Origin: Anaerolineae bacterium
GTDB taxonomy: Bacteria; Chloroflexota; Anaerolineae; Aggregatilineales; Phototrophicaceae
Direction of reading: 5' to 3'
Assembly: GCA_022843745.1 (NCBI GenBank)
Contig: JALHNB010000067.1
Span: 1 to 35,260, forward strand
DNA: 35,260 nt
In this document: piece after piece, positions 23,645 through 35,085 of the stretch
How positions within the stretch are numbered: position 1 is the first letter of the stretch
Layout of the letters: every line of letters begins with the position of its first letter
Position numbers and translations under genes: made by a program
Notes under the pieces: model-generated
Databases searched by the model: none
Seen by the model: the letters and a program-made list of their open reading frames with translations, nothing else
What the model was told of the DNA's origin: nothing

Positions 23645-25249
23645 GTGAGTGAGCCGTTAAATCTTATCCTGCAAAATCGTCTGCTGACTGAGGAAGTCAA
23701 ACGCCGTGTCGATCAACTCGCGGCCATTAACACCGTTGCAACCACCGTCAGCCAAAGCCTGGACTTGAATCGCACCCTGCAAACCGCCCTGCAAGTCGTC
23801 CTGGCAATTGTTGAGGCCGAGGCGGGTGGAATCAGCCTGATAGACGAAGAAGCAGGCGAGGTTATCCTGCGGGCGCAGCATGGCTGGACTCAGGATTTTG
23901 TCACACAGCCGATGCGTATCCCCTTTGGCAAAGGCATGTCCGGGCAGGTCATTAAAAATGATCGGGTGATCGTCAACAACAATCTCGATGGCACTGAAGA
24001 ACTGGCTGTCCCCAGCTTCCGCGAAGAACATTTCCGTTCGATTGTGATGGCTCCTATGCACGCGCGGGGTGTCATCATCGGCATTCTGAGCATTATGAGC
24101 AGCAAACCCGGCAGCTTTGATGACGAAATTATCGGCGTTCTGGAAGCGATTGCCGATACGGTTGGCGTGGCGCTGGATAATGCCCGCCTGTATGAAACCA
24201 CTGTCGAAAAAGAAAATAGTTTACGTGCCGTCCTTCATGCCACGACGGACGGCATCATCGCTACTGACCAGAAGGGGCGCATCCGCCTGATGAACCAGGC
24301 TGCCCAGACGCTATTTAAAGTGAATGGTCGCGCCTTAATCGGGACACCGCTGCGGGAAATCCCGATTGAGCAGCACGTGCGCGATCTGCTGATACGCGCC
24401 CTCTCCGTTCGCTCTCAAGGCGAAAACGAATGTTTTGAAGTAAAGCTCGACAACGAAAAAAGCCTTCTGGTCACGGTTTCACCCGTTTATGTCGAACGTC
24501 AGGTTGATCAAAACAGCTACGATGGCTGGGTCATCGTTTTGCAGGATGTCACCCACCTGCGCCAATCAGAAATCGCACGGGCGCAGTTTATTCAGGCCGC
24601 CGCCCACGATATGCGCAATCCGCTGGGTCTGACTCTCAATTCCCTACACCTGCTCGAAAGCCTGATCGACACCCCGGATGCAGTTGTCAAAGAAGTGATT
24701 GTGCTGGCAACGCGGGGCGCTGAACGCCTGAAAGCCCTTATTGACGACTTGCTGAATCTGGAACAGATCGAAAGCGGCTATGGAATCTCCGAAAGCGAAG
24801 TGAATATCCCGGAGCTTGTCGGCGAAGTCAGCGCGGAGATCAAACCCGTCGCGGAAGCCAAGCATATCGCCTATCACGCCGAGGTGGAAGCCAATATGCC
24901 GATGCTGGTGGTTGATCGCCGTCTCTTAAACCGGGCACTGTACAATTATCTGGATAATGCGGTCAAATATACAAATGATGGCGGACAGGTCACACTCCGC
25001 GCCTTTATAAAGGATACAGTCCTGCATCTCGAAGTCACGGATAATGGCCCAGGCATCCCTGCCGAAGCCCAGGCCAAGCTGTTTGAACGTTTTTACCGTG
25101 CGCCAGAAACTGAGAGCATTCCCGGCACAGGATTAGGATTAGCCATTGTCAAATCGGTTGCCAGCAAAAACGGCGGCAGCGTCTATGTGCGCAGCGGGCA
25201 AGGACAAGGCAGCACATTCGGTATGAAACTGCCCATCAGCGCCCGATAA
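23645..25249 (+). CDS. Soluble GAF-PAS sensor histidine kinase
   Basis: The protein has 534 residues. The GTG at 23645 is preferred because GAGGAA (23635-23640) lies just before it; a TTG at 23633 is an alternative. Residues about 25-180 are a GAF domain (AEAGGISLIDEEAGEVIL, FGKGMSGQVIKNDR). Residues about 190-305 are PAS (GIIATDQKGRIRLMNQAAQ). Then come HisKA with H in QAAAHDMRNPLGLTLN, and the HATPase domain with the N box LYNYLDNAVKYTNDGG, G1 VTDNGPGIP, F box LFERFYRAPE and G2 GTGLGLAIVKSV. There are no membrane segments, so it senses an internal signal. No response regulator is next to it, so it is an orphan kinase here. Transcribed alone on the + strand. Confidence 0.93.
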   Translation: MSEPLNLILQNRLLTEEVKRRVDQLAAINTVATTVSQSLDLNRTLQTALQVVLAIVEAEAGGISLIDEEAGEVILRAQHGWTQDFVTQPMRIPFGKGMSGQVIKNDRVIVNNNLDGTEELAVPSFREEHFRSIVMAPMHARGVIIGILSIMSSKPGSFDDEIIGVLEAIADTVGVALDNARLYETTVEKENSLRAVLHATTDGIIATDQKGRIRLMNQAAQTLFKVNGRALIGTPLREIPIEQHVRDLLIRALSVRSQGENECFEVKLDNEKSLLVTVSPVYVERQVDQNSYDGWVIVLQDVTHLRQSEIARAQFIQAAAHDMRNPLGLTLNSLHLLESLIDTPDAVVKEVIVLATRGAERLKALIDDLLNLEQIESGYGISESEVNIPELVGEVSAEIKPVAEAKHIAYHAEVEANMPMLVVDRRLLNRALYNYLDNAVKYTNDGGQVTLRAFIKDTVLHLEVTDNGPGIPAEAQAKLFERFYRAPETESIPGTGLGLAIVKSVASKNGGSVYVRSGQGQGSTFGMKLPISAR

Positions 25250-25275
25250 CAACAGGTATCTAGTGAGACTACTCA

Positions 25276-26028
25276 TCAACGCCCGATAGCAGCACGGACT
25301 TGTTGGGCTGTCTTGCCAAAAACATCGCTATAAATGTCTTCCAGGCAGCGTGGACGTTCCAGCGTGACGGGAATATCGGCAATAATCTGGCCGGGTCGTT
25401 GGCTCATTACCAACACTCGGTCAGATAGCAATACCGCCTCGTTGATGTCATGAGTCACCATCAAAACGGTTTGCCGATATTGCGCCCACACTTCCAGCAA
25501 ATCCACGCTGATTTGTTCGCGTGTCAGCGCGTCCAACGCGCCAAACGGCTCATCCAGTAGCAGCACTTCGGGCTTTTGAATCAATACGCGACCAATCGCT
25601 ACACGCTGCGCCATCCCGCCGGAAAGCTCGCCAGGATACGCCAATCCAAAATCGCTTAAACCCAACGTAGGTAGCAAATTTTCAACGGCAGCGTAACGCT
25701 CCTGTTTGGATATGCCCCCCAGTTCAAGCGGCAGCGCGATATTATCCTGTACGGTTCGCCAGGGCATCAGATTCGAATCCTGGAACATCAAGCCCACACG
25801 CGAAGACGGCCCGGAAATGGGTATATCTCCGAGAAACGCTTCGCCGCGCGTCGGCTCTTGCAAGCCTGCTAAGATGCGAATCAATGTACTTTTACCGCAA
25901 CCACTTGGCCCCACAAGGCTAACGAATGACCCAGATTCAATCTGAAACGTCACTGGCCCCAACGCCGGGAGGACACCTCCCCCCGGCGCGTTGTAAACAA
26001 GAGTCACATTTCGAACCGATAACCCCAT
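25276..26028 (-). CDS. ABC transporter ATPase, probable riboflavin uptake
   Basis: The protein has 250 residues of the NrtD/SsuB/TauB type. Walker A is VGPSGCGKSTLI, Q-loop VGLMFQDSNLMPW, signature ELSGGMAQRVAIGR, Walker B VLLLDEPFGALDALT, and the switch histidine is in MVTHDINEAVLLSD. It is the third gene after permease and binding protein, 3 bp after the latter. It powers the transporter under FMN riboswitch control. The sequence alone would also fit pyrimidine, nitrate or sulfonate transport; the riboswitch decides for riboflavin. The 26-bp gap to the kinase gene is convergent and holds nothing recognised. Confidence 0.9.
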   Translation of the reverse strand: MGLSVRNVTLVYNAPGGGVLPALGPVTFQIESGSFVSLVGPSGCGKSTLIRILAGLQEPTRGEAFLGDIPISGPSSRVGLMFQDSNLMPWRTVQDNIALPLELGGISKQERYAAVENLLPTLGLSDFGLAYPGELSGGMAQRVAIGRVLIQKPEVLLLDEPFGALDALTREQISVDLLEVWAQYRQTVLMVTHDINEAVLLSDRVLVMSQRPGQIIADIPVTLERPRCLEDIYSDVFGKTAQQVRAAIGR

Positions 26029-26031
26029 ACC

Positions 26032-27153
26032 CTACTCCGCTGGCAGAAAATCGTTGGTAAAGGCCGCTTCCAAGTCGGTTTGTGTTTGCAGGAAGCCCAT
26101 CGTCGTCAATGTTTCTGCGGTCACTTCCCAGGAGGCAAGCTCACTGTAACCCAGGCGATCCGCGTCCCAGAGATCAATGGTGTTCAACAATACCCGGAAC
26201 TGTACGAGCGTTTCAGCGTCAAACTGCTCCGAAAGCCGTTCCAGCAGAGCGACACGGCTGGCAGCAATGGCTTCACGATCCGGGTTGGTAGCGAGAAATT
26301 CATCCTGAGCAGCGGACTCTGTTTTCAAGGCAGTCTCAAAAGCCTCGTCGGTCAACAGATTCTCGACGTAAAGTGCGCTGAACAGATAGGCTGATGCCGG
26401 ATTATTGATACTATCCTGCACACCGCCATCAAACGCAGCGACAACGTTCCGAACCAGTTCAGGATTCTCGGCAATGGTCGCCTCGTTCGTGATAAGCCCG
26501 TTCGACACCATGTCAGCAGCGTCCGAAATGGAAATCACATTCACCGCTGTCGTATCGCCGCATTGTCCTGCGTTGGCGCGATTCTGAATCTGAAGCGGCT
26601 CATTATTGATATAGACGACTGATGCTTCAACTCCACCCAGGCAAACCACTTCCGGCGCGTTAAAGCCGATAGCGTCAAGCTGAATATCGCTTTCCGTCAT
26701 GCCATTAGCGGCAAGCAGTGCGACGATTCCGGTATAGCTGGCACCAAAAAGACCCGGAATACCAACCTTGCGCCCCTTCAGATCGGCTGCGGTCACGATA
26801 TTATTTTGGCTCGGCGCGACCACGCCAACCGGAAATTTTTGAAACCATTCGTAGACATAGACCACCGGGCGCTCATTGGCACGAGCCAGAATCACCTGCT
26901 CACCGCCGATAACACCGAATTGTAGTTCGCCCGCCGCGATGAGATTTAAGCCGTCTGGCTCGTCACCGTGCTGGATGGTGAGGTTAACACCCGCATCGGA
27001 AAAATGGCCTTTTTCGATAGCGACGTATACCGGAGCGAATTGAATATTCGGGATAAACGTCATAAACAGAGTCAGATCAGTAGGGGTCTGCGCGCTCACG
27101 CCGGGGACGACAATGATGAGCAGCAAAAGCAGTAGAGCAAATTTACGCAGCAT
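26032..27153 (-). CDS. ribY: ABC substrate-binding protein, NMT1/THI5-like, probable riboflavin-binding RibY
   Basis: The protein has 373 residues. The ATG at 27151-27153 is chosen because AAGGAG lies 6 bases upstream; the upstream ATG at 27168 contains that ribosome site. It starts with a signal peptide (LRKFALLLLLLIIVVPGVSAQ). The mature protein has an NMT1/THI5-type fold: LTLFMTFIPNIQFAPVYVAI, KGHFSDAGVNLTI, ELQFGVIGGEQVI, DLKGRKVGIPGLFGASYTG. There is no lipobox cysteine, so it may be free or anchored through its signal segment. ThiY proteins of the same family bind a thiamine precursor. Here the FMN riboswitch upstream points to riboflavin, as in the RibXY systems described for Chloroflexi. 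Substrate remains inferred. Confidence 0.82.
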   Translation of the reverse strand: MLRKFALLLLLLIIVVPGVSAQTPTDLTLFMTFIPNIQFAPVYVAIEKGHFSDAGVNLTIQHGDEPDGLNLIAAGELQFGVIGGEQVILARANERPVVYVYEWFQKFPVGVVAPSQNNIVTAADLKGRKVGIPGLFGASYTGIVALLAANGMTESDIQLDAIGFNAPEVVCLGGVEASVVYINNEPLQIQNRANAGQCGDTTAVNVISISDAADMVSNGLITNEATIAENPELVRNVVAAFDGGVQDSINNPASAYLFSALYVENLLTDEAFETALKTESAAQDEFLATNPDREAIAASRVALLERLSEQFDAETLVQFRVLLNTIDLWDADRLGYSELASWEVTAETLTTMGFLQTQTDLEAAFTNDFLPAE

Positions 27154-27201
27154 CGAGAACTCCTTCATAGTGAAAAAACCAAAACGTCGTGCAGAAACGC
27201 G

Positions 27202-28026
27202 CTAAATTGTGCGAGCGCGACTTTGCCATGCCAGTACGTGTCGCTCAAGCAGCGTGACGAGCCAATACAGTATGCGTGCGATGATCGCTAATGTGATGAC
27301 AGCGACAATCACCAGGGCGGTGTCATACTGGCTTCGTGCCAGCGTAATCAAAAAACCCAGCCCTGCGTTCGCGCTGATAAACTCACCCACCACCGCACCG
27401 ATGACCGCCAATGTCGCACTGATTTTCAAGCCGCCGATCAAAACAGGCATGGCGGCGGGGACTTCGAGCTTGGTGAATGTTTGCCAGCGCGATGCCCGCA
27501 GCGCCCGCATCAGATCGTGCAAAGGCCGAGGCACATTACGGATACCGACGACGGTATTCATTAAAGTGGGGAAAAAGACGATCAAAGCGCTGGTGATAAC
27601 CTTGCTGGTCGGTCCGCTGCCAAACCAGATCACCAGAAGTGGCGCGTAAGCCACAATCGGTGTCGATTGCAGAGAGATAATCACGGGTGCAAGCGAATCT
27701 TCCAGGAGGGGGTGTTTAGCGATCAGATAGCCTAAAACCAGCCCCAGTGTTACCCCCACCCCTAATCCAGACAGCACCGCCGACAGTGTAGCCTGCGTAT
27801 GCAACCATAAACGACCATCGAGAAGTACAGCATAAAATTTTTCGGCAACATCTATCGGAGGGGGGATAATGAACGCCGGATAAATTTCGAGCATCGTCAC
27901 GATCTGCCAAAAAAGCAGCAGCATGAGCATGACCAAAGCCGGAATGAAGCGGCGCACCCATAACTTTTGAGCGCCAGCATCACGCTCGATAGGGTTGAGG
28001 ATTGTGCTTAATGTGGATTGTTGCAT
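27202..28026 (-). CDS. ribX: ABC transporter permease, probable riboflavin uptake RibX
   Basis: The protein has 274 residues from the ATG at 28024-28026. It belongs to the SsuC/TauC/ThiX family of binding-protein-dependent permeases, with about six membrane segments: VMLMLLLFWQIVTMLEI, the AVLSGLGVGVTLGLVLGYL helix, PIVAYAPLLVIWFG, ITSALIVFFPTLMNTVVGI, ISATLAVIGAVVGEFI and LVIVAVITLAIIARILYWLV. The EAA-like loop is LMRALRASRWQTFTKLEVPAAMP (shown in part). It is the first gene of the operon; the terminator and riboswitch are directly upstream, and its ribosome site (ACGGGG) lies inside the terminator stem. The binding protein gene follows after 48 bp. Confidence 0.85.
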   Translation of the reverse strand: MQQSTLSTILNPIERDAGAQKLWVRRFIPALVMLMLLLFWQIVTMLEIYPAFIIPPPIDVAEKFYAVLLDGRLWLHTQATLSAVLSGLGVGVTLGLVLGYLIAKHPLLEDSLAPVIISLQSTPIVAYAPLLVIWFGSGPTSKVITSALIVFFPTLMNTVVGIRNVPRPLHDLMRALRASRWQTFTKLEVPAAMPVLIGGLKISATLAVIGAVVGEFISANAGLGFLITLARSQYDTALVIVAVITLAIIARILYWLVTLLERHVLAWQSRARTI

Positions 28027-28027
28027 C

Positions 28028-28062
28028 AAAAACCCCGTTGCAAACTAGGCAAACGACGGGGT
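28028..28062 (-). terminator. Terminator of the FMN riboswitch expression platform
   Basis: On the - strand ACCCCGT (28056-28062) pairs with ACGGGGT (28032-28038), with a partial inner TGC/GCA pair, followed by five T, directly before the ribX start codon. The identical 8-mer AACCCCGT (+ strand) at 28116-28123 offers an alternative partner for the first arm, so an antiterminator is possible. Confidence 0.75.
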
Positions 28063-28152
28063 AGGGGAAAGCGAAATCGAACCGCTTAAAATGCGATTGA
28101 TTTAAATATAACAACAACCCCGTAGCGCAATATTCGCTCAGGTTGTCGTTTC

Positions 28153-28325
28153 ACCTTCTCCCATCCAGACTATTACTGTCGGCTCTGGCTTCGCACCAGA
28201 TCCACCGGCATGATTGGCTACTGCCTTTCATGACGCACCAACCTGTTACAGTTGGCGACACGGGTAGCGGGCTTGGTACTTGCGCACCTTACCGCCGGTA
28301 GGGAATTCCGCCCTGCCCCGAAGGT
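28153..28325 (-). promoter_or_regulatory. FMN riboswitch (RFN element)
   Basis: On the - strand P1 is ACCTTC (28320-28325) with GAAGGT (28153-28158). The conserved blocks are all present in order: CGGGGCAGGG, GAATTCCCTACCGGCGGT, AAGCCCGC, GCCGGTGGATCTGGTGCG, AGCCGACAGTAATAG and TCTGGATGGGAGAAGG. A variable hairpin arm lies between 28216 and 28258. FMN binding is expected to shut off the downstream riboflavin transporter genes. A likely -10 box TATACT is at 28346-28351, with a weak TGTAAT at 28369-28374 17 bp upstream. Confidence 0.96.
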
Positions 28326-28422
28326 TTACATATGAAATTATGACCAGTATAGCAGAAACTATATTGGAATTACACACAAAATTGGTTCTAAGCGTTTCGG
28401 CAATTCAACCAGTCAGCCTTTT

Positions 28423-28610
28423 AGTGCTGAGTAGAAAGTGCTGAGTGCTGAGGAGAGGCAGTAATGAGTTTAAATTAGGAAGTAATGAGCGACGAGTGAA
28501 AATCAGAAGTGATGGTAAAGGATTGAGGTCTGTGCAGCATATCATGTCCTGAGTACCGAATACTGAAGAAAGACACATTCTTAACCTCAGCACTCAGCAC
28601 TCAGCACTTT
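28423..28610. repeat. Inverted AGTGCTG heptamer repeats flanking a gene-free stretch
   Basis: The left side has AGTGCTGA at 28423 and two more heptamers at 28435-28453 (AAAGTGCTGAGTGCTGAGG). The right side has three inverted heptamers at 28585-28610. The outer 17 bases of the two ends are complementary. The 130 bp in between hold no ORF and contain degenerate remains such as TGAGTACCGAATACTGA. It could be a decayed miniature element or a site of heptamer expansion. The wider region 28326-28660 holds only this repeat and the riboswitch promoter. Confidence 0.7.
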
Positions 28611-28660
28611 AAACTGCGTACTCATTTTGCTGACAAGCTGAGACGCTGACTAGCTCCCAG

Positions 28661-29755
28661 CTATTCCGGTTTGAGGAGGGTGAAGAAGAAGTGTCCGCCC
28701 TTGCGTTTACCATTGTCTTCTGCCCAAATCCGGCCTTCATGCGCTTCGATGATATGCTTGCAGATCGCCAGCCCCAAACCAGTCCCTTCGCTGCCGGAGC
28801 GTGAAGCATCAATCTGATAAAAACGCTCGAAAATACGCTCTTTATATTCTTCCGGGACACCTGGGCCATTATCAGTCACGCAGAATTCAATCTCGTCGCC
28901 TTTGGATTCCGCATGGACAGAGATTGTTTCACCCGGCGGCGACCACTTAATCGCATTGTGAATCAGGTTAAATAGAACACGTTGAATTTTGTCCCGGTCA
29001 CAAAGGACGTACAAGTTTTTGGGGATATCATAGACGATATCGATTTCTTTTTCTTCGCTCTGGTCGTTTAAACGTTCAATCGATTCATGTACCAGTTCAC
29101 GCGCAGATACAGGCACCATCAGGAGTATCGCCTGCCCGGTTTCAATCATCGAAAGATCATACAATTCTTCAGCCATAAGCTGTAAAGCGTTCATCTCGCG
29201 TGAGATGGCTTTCAAAGTATTGATGCTTTGCTTGCGCTTCGGCTTTTCGTGTTCATCGAAGAGTCCATCAATTAAGGAACGGATTGTAGCGATAGGCGTT
29301 CGCAATTCATGAGAAATATTGCTCACCATGTCACGCCGCGAGCGATTGAGCCGCACCAGTTCCGTGATGTCCTGCAACGCAATGCCGATAAACACATTGC
29401 CATCTCGCTGAATGACCTGTGTACGCGCACGATATATATACCTATCGATGGTCAATTGTTCTTCAAAAACTTCCTCGCGATTCCTCAGCGTATCGCTGAC
29501 CATCATTTCCAGTTCCTGCGAACCCGTTACGTCACTCAGATTTTCGCCAATCGGTCTTTGACGCTGAAACAATTCCTCAGCGCTGTTATTAATAGCGATA
29601 ATCTGCTGTTTTTCGTTGATAACGATCAAGGCCTCATAGGCAGAATTTGCCAATGTCAGCATGAGCGACTGACGATAAGCAAATTCCTGCTCCTGCTGAA
29701 CAAGTCGCTGTTGCAGTTCCTCAATCGTTTGTTCGAGTGTTTTTTCGGGATTCAT
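28661..29755 (-). CDS. PhoR-like soluble PAS histidine kinase
   Basis: The protein has 364 residues from the ATG at 29753-29755; a GTG at 29791 inside the regulator gene is an alternative. The first 30 residues form a coiled coil (EQTIEELQQRLVQQEQEF). PAS follows (YEALIVINEKQQIIAINNSAEELFQ, shown in parts). HisKA has H in MVSNISHELRTPIATI. HATPase has the N box LFNLIHNAIKWSPPG, G1 VTDNGPGVP, F box IFERFYQID and G2 GTGLGLAICKHIIEAH. There is no membrane segment. It is read directly after its regulator gene (29766-30473), so the two are a pair. The signal is unknown. Confidence 0.92.
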   Translation of the reverse strand: MNPEKTLEQTIEELQQRLVQQEQEFAYRQSLMLTLANSAYEALIVINEKQQIIAINNSAEELFQRQRPIGENLSDVTGSQELEMMVSDTLRNREEVFEEQLTIDRYIYRARTQVIQRDGNVFIGIALQDITELVRLNRSRRDMVSNISHELRTPIATIRSLIDGLFDEHEKPKRKQSINTLKAISREMNALQLMAEELYDLSMIETGQAILLMVPVSARELVHESIERLNDQSEEKEIDIVYDIPKNLYVLCDRDKIQRVLFNLIHNAIKWSPPGETISVHAESKGDEIEFCVTDNGPGVPEEYKERIFERFYQIDASRSGSEGTGLGLAICKHIIEAHEGRIWAEDNGKRKGGHFFFTLLKPE

Positions 29756-29765
29756 CGTAGAATGT

Positions 29766-30473
29766 CTAGCCTTCAAACCGATAGCCGACACCGCGCACTG
29801 TCACGATCCGGCTGGGGTTTGAGGGATCATCTTCAATTTTCTCGCGCAGCCAGCGCACATGAACATCAACGGTTCGTTTATCGACAAAATAATCGTATCC
29901 CCACACTTTCGTCAGGATCAGATCGCGTGAAAGCACCGCGCCACGATTGCGCATCAACTCCGCAAGCAGATCAAATTCCTTGTTGCTCAATTTGATCTCA
30001 TCTTCCTCTTTGAAGAAACGGCGTCCGGTCAGGCTCAAGCGCAGATTATTCGAAATCATCTCGTCCTGCGCCACTGGTCGTCCCAGAGTTGTCGGACGGC
30101 GCATCACAGCCCGCACCCGCGCCAGGAATTCACCCAGGCTGAAAGGCTTCACGATATAGTCGTCCGCGCCGCTTTCCAGACCGACGATTTTATCGACCTC
30201 GGTTCCGCGCGCGGTAAGAATGATGATCGGGATATGCGCGGTGTTCGCGTCATGGCGCACAATCCGGCAAATGCTCAGGCCATCCAGCCGGGGCAGCATA
30301 ATATCCAACACAATCAGATCAGGATGTTCGCTGCGTATCTTTTCCAGTCCGTCTTCACCGTCGTTGGATGTGACAACATTAAAGCCATCACTTCGCAACT
30401 TTTCAGCAAGATTACGAGCGAGCGATTCTTCATCCTCAACAATAATCACTTTCGGCATTGCATCTCTTTTCAT
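29766..30473 (-). CDS. PhoB/OmpR-type response regulator
   Basis: The protein has 235 residues. The receiver has an intact acidic pair (VIIVEDEESLA), the phosphoacceptor D in LIVLDIMLPRLDG, T in IILTARG and K in YIVKPFSLGEF. The C-terminal winged helix reads LSNKEFDLLAELMRNRG, then WGYDYFVDKRTVDVHVRWLR and IVTVRGVGYRFEG. This makes a clear contrast with the degenerate receivers at 19047 and 21134. The ATG at 30473 has AGGA 5 bases upstream; an ATG at 30458 is also possible. It is first in a two-gene operon with the kinase. Confidence 0.95.
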   Translation of the reverse strand: MKRDAMPKVIIVEDEESLARNLAEKLRSDGFNVVTSNDGEDGLEKIRSEHPDLIVLDIMLPRLDGLSICRIVRHDANTAHIPIIILTARGTEVDKIVGLESGADDYIVKPFSLGEFLARVRAVMRRPTTLGRPVAQDEMISNNLRLSLTGRRFFKEEDEIKLSNKEFDLLAELMRNRGAVLSRDLILTKVWGYDYFVDKRTVDVHVRWLREKIEDDPSNPSRIVTVRGVGYRFEG

Positions 30474-30557
30474 ATTCGTCCTGTTTTCTTAATAGTGGAG
30501 AATATCAAACGATTGCTAAAAATATATTAAGGGCTGTAGCAACTTGCGTTAATGACA

Positions 30558-31523
30558 TTAACTCGTTATCGCTCTCACACCAGCCAAGGAGGTCGCTGCC
30601 CGCACTGCGTTTCGGATTGCTTGGGCAACGGCTTCTGCGGCATAAGCGCCAACAACGCTCGTATTAGCAGGAATCTCGCCCGTCGCCAACGCGAATATTG
30701 TGTCACCGTCGTACATTGTATGCGCCGGATTCACGGCTCGTGCGATCCCATCATGCGCCATTTGTGCGACTTTATTGACCTGCGCTTTGGTCAAACGAGC
30801 ATTGGTTGCTACTACGCCAATAACTGTATTTTCGCGACGATCTGGCCTGGACTGACGCGAAAAAGTTCGCATGACATCCAGCATCCCCACGAATTTATCG
30901 CTCTCCGGTGATTCACGCAGGCCAGCCATAATCTGCCCCTGCTCATCCAGAACATCCCCTACTGCATTAACGGCGATCAGGGCCGCAACGATCAACTCAT
31001 GGTCAATCTCGACACAGGCCGAGCCAATGCCGCCTTTTGTTGCGCGCTCATTACCCATCATTGCGCCAATTCGGCAGCCTGTCCCTGCACCCACTGTTCC
31101 TTGAAGCACTGGATCAGATGTCGCGGATTGGCAAGCAGCATACCCCATTGCAGCGTCAGGCCGGATTCCAGGCTGACCGATCCCAAGATCAAATAAAATC
31201 GCTGTGGGGACAATCGGCACGATGAAACCAGGAATGCCTTTATAGCCGAAACTGTGTTCTTCCAAATAGCGCATCACACCGTCAGCCGTTGCTAACCCAA
31301 AGGCGCTGCCACCTGATAAAACGATGGCATTGACCTGCTCCATCCCTTGAAGTGGGTGCAACAAATCAGTTTCCCGTGTCCCTGGCCCACCGCCCCGTTG
31401 ATCCACGCCGCCCATTGTGCCATCAGGGCAAATAATAACGGTGCAGCCGGTTGCGCCTTCGAGGTGGGTATGATGACCAACTCGAAAACCTTTTACAGCA
31501 GTCAGCGTATTATTCGTCGTCAT
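30558..31523 (-). CDS. P1 (DmpA/S58) family peptidase
   Basis: The protein has 321 residues from an ATG at 31521-31523 inside the end of the DUF2007 gene. P1 enzymes are Ntn-hydrolase-like aminopeptidases that cut themselves into two chains. The family marks are VGHHTHLEGATGCTVIICPDG, GGGPGTRETDLL, NAIVLSGGSAFGLATADGVM, VGAGTGCRIG and the cleavage region VIGVVATNARLTKAQVNKVA, with AHDGIARAVNP and DGDTIFALATG after it. The nucleophile is probably the Thr in VVATNARL, but this needs alignment. Start choice is soft: ATG 31529 is also in frame. It is coupled to the upstream DUF2007 gene. Confidence 0.88.
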   Translation of the reverse strand: MTTNNTLTAVKGFRVGHHTHLEGATGCTVIICPDGTMGGVDQRGGGPGTRETDLLHPLQGMEQVNAIVLSGGSAFGLATADGVMRYLEEHSFGYKGIPGFIVPIVPTAILFDLGIGQPGIRPDAAMGYAACQSATSDPVLQGTVGAGTGCRIGAMMGNERATKGGIGSACVEIDHELIVAALIAVNAVGDVLDEQGQIMAGLRESPESDKFVGMLDVMRTFSRQSRPDRRENTVIGVVATNARLTKAQVNKVAQMAHDGIARAVNPAHTMYDGDTIFALATGEIPANTSVVGAYAAEAVAQAIRNAVRAATSLAGVRAITS

Positions 31524-31818
31524 CTTCATCGCCAAAAATGATCTGATTGACATCATCGGGAAGGGCATCGGCCTCTTCAGGATAGAGAATATTCAGTGCC
31601 AGGTCATAATCCTTGGGATGAACCAGAACACGGATTTCGCCCAAACGTCCAATGTGTATGCCCATCGCGTTTGCGCCCGCTTGTTGATGTACCATGGCGG
31701 CAATATCTTCGCTTTGAAGCCGTCCAGCGATAATGTGCGCCTCGTGGAAATTATAGGTCACATAAGCAACCATCCATTCCGCGTCCGGGGATGACTGAGG
31801 AGTAATATTTTTGCTCAT
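31510..31818 (-). CDS. DUF2007 small protein
   Basis: The protein has 102 residues. WMVAYVTYNFHEAHIIAGRLQSEDI, then AAMVHQQAG and GEIRVLVHPKDYDLALNIL, follow the DUF2007 pattern, a small ferredoxin-like fold labelled as putative signal transduction without a known role. An acidic tail (EEADALPDDV, DEDDDE) ends it. The peptidase gene starts within its last codons (14-bp overlap). It is the first protein gene after the rRNA operon on the - strand. The 124 bp between it and 5S hold a purine-rich stretch and no clear terminator. Confidence 0.8.
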   Translation of the reverse strand: MSKNITPQSSPDAEWMVAYVTYNFHEAHIIAGRLQSEDIAAMVHQQAGANAMGIHIGRLGEIRVLVHPKDYDLALNILYPEEADALPDDVNQIIFGDEDDDE

Positions 31819-31942
31819 ATCCAGAAGTTTAACTCAGTTTGAAGCGGGATGCTATTGGGAAGAAAAGAGGAGGAAGAAAGTAGGGGGCAGGGGGAATAAA
31901 AACAGAGCGAGTGACGCGAGAGTAAAGGAAGTGAAAAAGGAT

Positions 31943-32059
31943 CGTTGGCAGTGGCGTACTCTCCCACACCGTCACCAGTGCAGTACCATCCGCGCTCGTG
32001 AGCTTAACTGCCGGGTTCGGGATGGAGCCGGGTGGACCCTCACGGCTCAAACCACCAAC
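31943..32059 (-). rRNA. rrf: 5S ribosomal RNA
   Basis: On the - strand the terminal stem GTTGGTGG pairs with CTGCCAAC. The body has the conserved CCCGAACCCGGCAGTTAAGC region and the GATGGTACTG loop E/helix IV part followed by GTGGGAGAGTA. Length is about 117. It follows 23S as expected. Ends are given to within a few bases. Confidence 0.94.
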
Positions 32060-32239
32060 AAATGCTCTCTCTCACTTCGCTTTACTCTCGCGCTCTCGCT
32101 CTGTCGTTGTCAACCGCAACTACAGATGAATACATGCATTTCTTCGACGTTTCTTGTCTTGCTTCTTGCTTCGTTGCGTCTAGGCTTCGAGTAACGCTTT
32201 GTCCAACTGCTCACAAAGCACCCATTTCTCCGTATCACA
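32060..32239 (-). other. 23S-5S spacer
   Basis: The 180 bp between 23S and 5S are pyrimidine-rich on the + strand (CTCTCGCGCTCTCGCTCTG) and contain no tRNA and no ORF that I believe. It is probably precursor RNA removed during processing. Confidence 0.6.

Positions 32240-35085
<2,846 letters not shown>

Noticed and set aside
28140-28330. TPP riboswitch, first expected from the ThiXYZ-like transporter
   Set aside because: The conserved blocks are those of the FMN (RFN) element, not the THI box.
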